Source of the DNA: Streptomyces sp. NBC_01255
GTDB taxonomy: Bacteria > Actinomycetota > Actinomycetes > Streptomycetales > Streptomycetaceae
Reading direction: 5' to 3'
Assembly (NCBI RefSeq): GCF_036226445.1
Contig: NZ_CP108474.1
Coordinates: 7,998,001 to 8,062,000 of the forward strand
DNA: 64,000 nt
The first letter of the stretch is position 1, and each line of letters starts with the position of its first letter. Positions 62,515-64,000 of the stretch are shown here, in pieces. The notes below the pieces were generated by a model that saw only the letters and a list, made by a program, of their open reading frames with translations, was not told the origin of the DNA and searched no databases. The position numbers and the translations under genes were made by a program.

Positions 62515-62829
62515 AAGTGTAGATCGGCGGCTGCCACGTCCCCTCTCGGGACTGCACCGCCGCGCGCGCCCCCTCATCCGTCCGTGATCCCGGCGCATCG
62601 CCCGGCAAAGAACTGACGTATCGTCAATGAAGTCGGCATCTGGTCAGCATGAGTCCCTGGCCGTTCCGGGGCAGATACCTCAACAGGCCCTGCTGCGACC
62701 GAGATCCCGGGCAGAATGCGCCGTCTCGCCCCAGCGGAGCGATGTTCCTCACAAGCATCGAACGGGGGTGTCGGTGTAAGGTCGGGGCCGCCCTTGACCT
62801 GCAGGAAGCAGGCAGGGAGCCGTCTTCGA

Positions 62830-62872
62830 GGAGTCCACAGTGCTGCGCACTCTGTTCAAGTCCAAGATCTGA
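62830..62872 (+). pseudogene. panD: 5' end of panD (aspartate 1-decarboxylase): RBS and ten codons
   Basis: GAGGAGTCCACA is followed by GTG (62840) and the peptide VLRTLFKSKI, then TGA. Actinobacterial PanD begins MLRTxFKSKIHRATVT, so this is the exact start of that gene cut after the tenth codon, with its native-looking ribosome binding site. A different sequence follows, and an integrase gene starts 150 bases later. It may mark a recombination end point. Confidence 0.65.
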
Positions 62873-63025
62873 CTATTTGGCGTCGCCGCAGGTCAGGGGC
62901 ATCATGTGCCCCCCTCAAGTCAGCAAACGGTCAGCACGCGTCCCCGCCGTGTCCCGCTTGCTGACCTCCGACCCGCGGTGCGGCGCCTGAGCACGGTTCT
63001 TGGGCTGGAACGGATGGTCCGACAC

Positions 63026-64000
63026 ATGGCCCGACAGCTCGCCCGCGGCATGGGGTCCTGCTTCAAGGACTGCGGCTGCGCCAAGCCCACCCGCTGCCCC
63101 ACCCGTACATGATCCGTTTCCGGGACGCGCTCGGCAGGCAGCGCGAGGAGTCCGGTTACGGCACGCAGGACGACGCGATCGAACGCCTCACACAGCTCTA
63201 CGCGGAGAAGAAGACCACGGCGCCGTCCGTGGCGGCGGCCCGCCGGGAACTGGGCCAGCAGACGGTCGAGGAGTACGCGAAGCAGTGGCGGCCCCGGCAG
63301 CGCAAGATCACGGACTACTCCACCGGCGAGCACGTCGACAGCTCGATCAACGTACGCATTGTCCCCCGCCTCGGATCACGAAAGCTGAACTCGGTCACGC
63401 CGATGGTGATCGAGCGGTTCCTGGACGAGATGGAAAGCGACGGGGTCGGCCTAGGGAACCAGGTGAACATGTTCCGGGTTCTCAAGACCATCCTGCGGGA
63501 CGCGTACGCCAAGGGGGCCATGGCGGACGACCCGGTGAAGGGAGTCCAGGAACCGGAATACGTGCGCGAGCAGGTGGCCATCCCGTCGCTCGCCTACGTG
63601 AAACAGGCGTTGGCTGTAGCCGACGAGGACCTTGCGCTGGAGATCGTCATGATGGCGGGGTGCGGCCTGCGTAATGGTGAGGCGCGGGCGGTGAACGTCA
63701 ACAATGTCGTGGCACAGGATGTCTACCGGGTGCGGGAGCAGATCCACTCGAACACGCTGAAGCCGGCAAAGCTGAAGCACCGCAAGGTGGGGGAATTCCG
63801 AGAGGTGCCCCTGCCTCGGTCGGTGCGAGAGGCGATCGAACGGTACGAGGCCAAGCACGGCGCCACGAAGGACGGCTACCTCCTGCGTGGCCCGGGCGGC
63901 TACTTCACCGAAGGCATGGAGCGGCGCCGCGCGAAGCGGCTCTTCACGGACCTCCCGCCGGAGAAGGGCGTCGGGATGTACGGCTTCCGCCACTACTTCG
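63026..64000 (+). pseudogene. Tyrosine recombinase (phage/ICE integrase), frameshifted and cut by window edge
   Basis: ATG 63026 starts MARQLARGMGSCFKDCGCAK, then PTRCP; the frame hits TGA at 63110-63112. One C missing from the run at about 63098-63101 would join it to the frame HPYMIRFRDALGRQREESGY, which stays open to the window end. The core-binding domain (TVEEYAKQWRPRQRKI) and the catalytic domain start (AGCGLRNGEARAV, with the first catalytic Arg) are present, and YGFRHYF at the edge begins the second conserved box. The catalytic Tyr would lie outside. Alternatively, ATG 63109 could start a shorter protein without the Cys-rich head (KDCGCAKPTRC). Cys-rich heads of this kind occur in actinobacterial integrases. 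Confidence 0.83.

Larger units (their letters stand above)
61453..62829. other. Decayed region with gene fragments
   Basis: About 1.4 kb holds no complete gene. Recognisable pieces are an S58-peptidase-like tail, a LuxR HTH tail and a pirin C-terminus, listed separately. An unidentified peptide (HPKIVGRTPAEWLEAEIPHG, about 61615-61680) looks like a piece of a real protein of unknown family. Five copies of the 8-mer TGCTGACC (either strand) lie between 62397 and 62966. The codon bias is irregular compared with the flanking operons. Confidence 0.6.

Overview
The window looks like a chromosomal segment of a Streptomyces or a close relative. GC content is very high with strong third-position bias, GTG starts are frequent, stop/start overlaps (ATGA, GTGA) are common, CebR-type boxes are present, and the gene content (cebEFG-bglC, bxlEFG, multi-domain GH10/GH62/CBM13 enzymes) is typical of plant-biomass-degrading streptomycetes. 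No rRNA, tRNA or CRISPR array was recognised. All calls come from reading the sequence; no database search was run.

Layout. (1) 1-1356: dihydroxyacetone kinase genes dhaL (cut by the window edge) and dhaK. (2) 1.4-5.0 kb: a scar of broken genes, with a frameshifted nuclease/STAND-like NTPase, a headless lipoprotein and an IS5-type transposase remnant, ending at a universal-stress gene. (3) 5.5-14.5 kb: a cellulose module with two GH6 cellulases, the LacI-family repressor CebR, the cebEFG cello-oligosaccharide importer and GH1 beta-glucosidase bglC, with four CebR-like boxes. (4) 14.5-31.6 kb: an L-arabinose-type module with an MDR dehydrogenase, a YtfQRT-YjfF-like sugar ABC operon, a mutarotase, a ChvE-GguAB-like ABC operon, a divergent LacI-family regulator and araBAD. 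Five matching 14-bp operators (four upstream sites plus one inside a GH30 gene) tie it together. (5) 31.6-48.2 kb: a xylan module with xylanase GH10-CBM13, a GH43 gene with a one-base frameshift, GH3, BxlR, bxlEFG, then a tightly packed operon GH30-GH10-Gfo/Idh-DUF6807-cupin-GH62. (6) 48.4-55.3 kb: an ECF sigma factor fused to a ZAS-like zinc motif, a membrane segment and an AbfB (CBM42) sugar-binding domain, then a GH10-CBM13-GH62 fusion and a CBM13-GH74 enzyme. (7) 55.4-61.5 kb: a NarL-type two-component system, two membrane proteins and an ABC exporter. (8) 61.5-64 kb: a graveyard of gene fragments (S58 peptidase, LuxR, pirin, the first ten codons of panD) next to a frameshifted tyrosine recombinase that runs off the window.

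How it works together. Secreted GH6, GH10, GH30, GH62 and GH74 enzymes would cut cellulose, arabinoxylan and xyloglucan outside the cell. The products enter by cebEFG and bxlEFG, which have no ATPase here and so probably use a shared MsiK encoded elsewhere, and by two CUT2 transporters that carry their own ATPases. Intracellular GH1, GH3, GH43 and AraBAD finish the breakdown. Three LacI-family repressors with distinct operator types give substrate control. A membrane-tethered sigma factor carrying an arabinofuranose-binding-type domain is the most unusual candidate sensor. TTA (bldA) codons occur in cebR and in the GH30 gene; the one in GH30 lies inside a palindromic operator embedded in the signal-peptide coding sequence.
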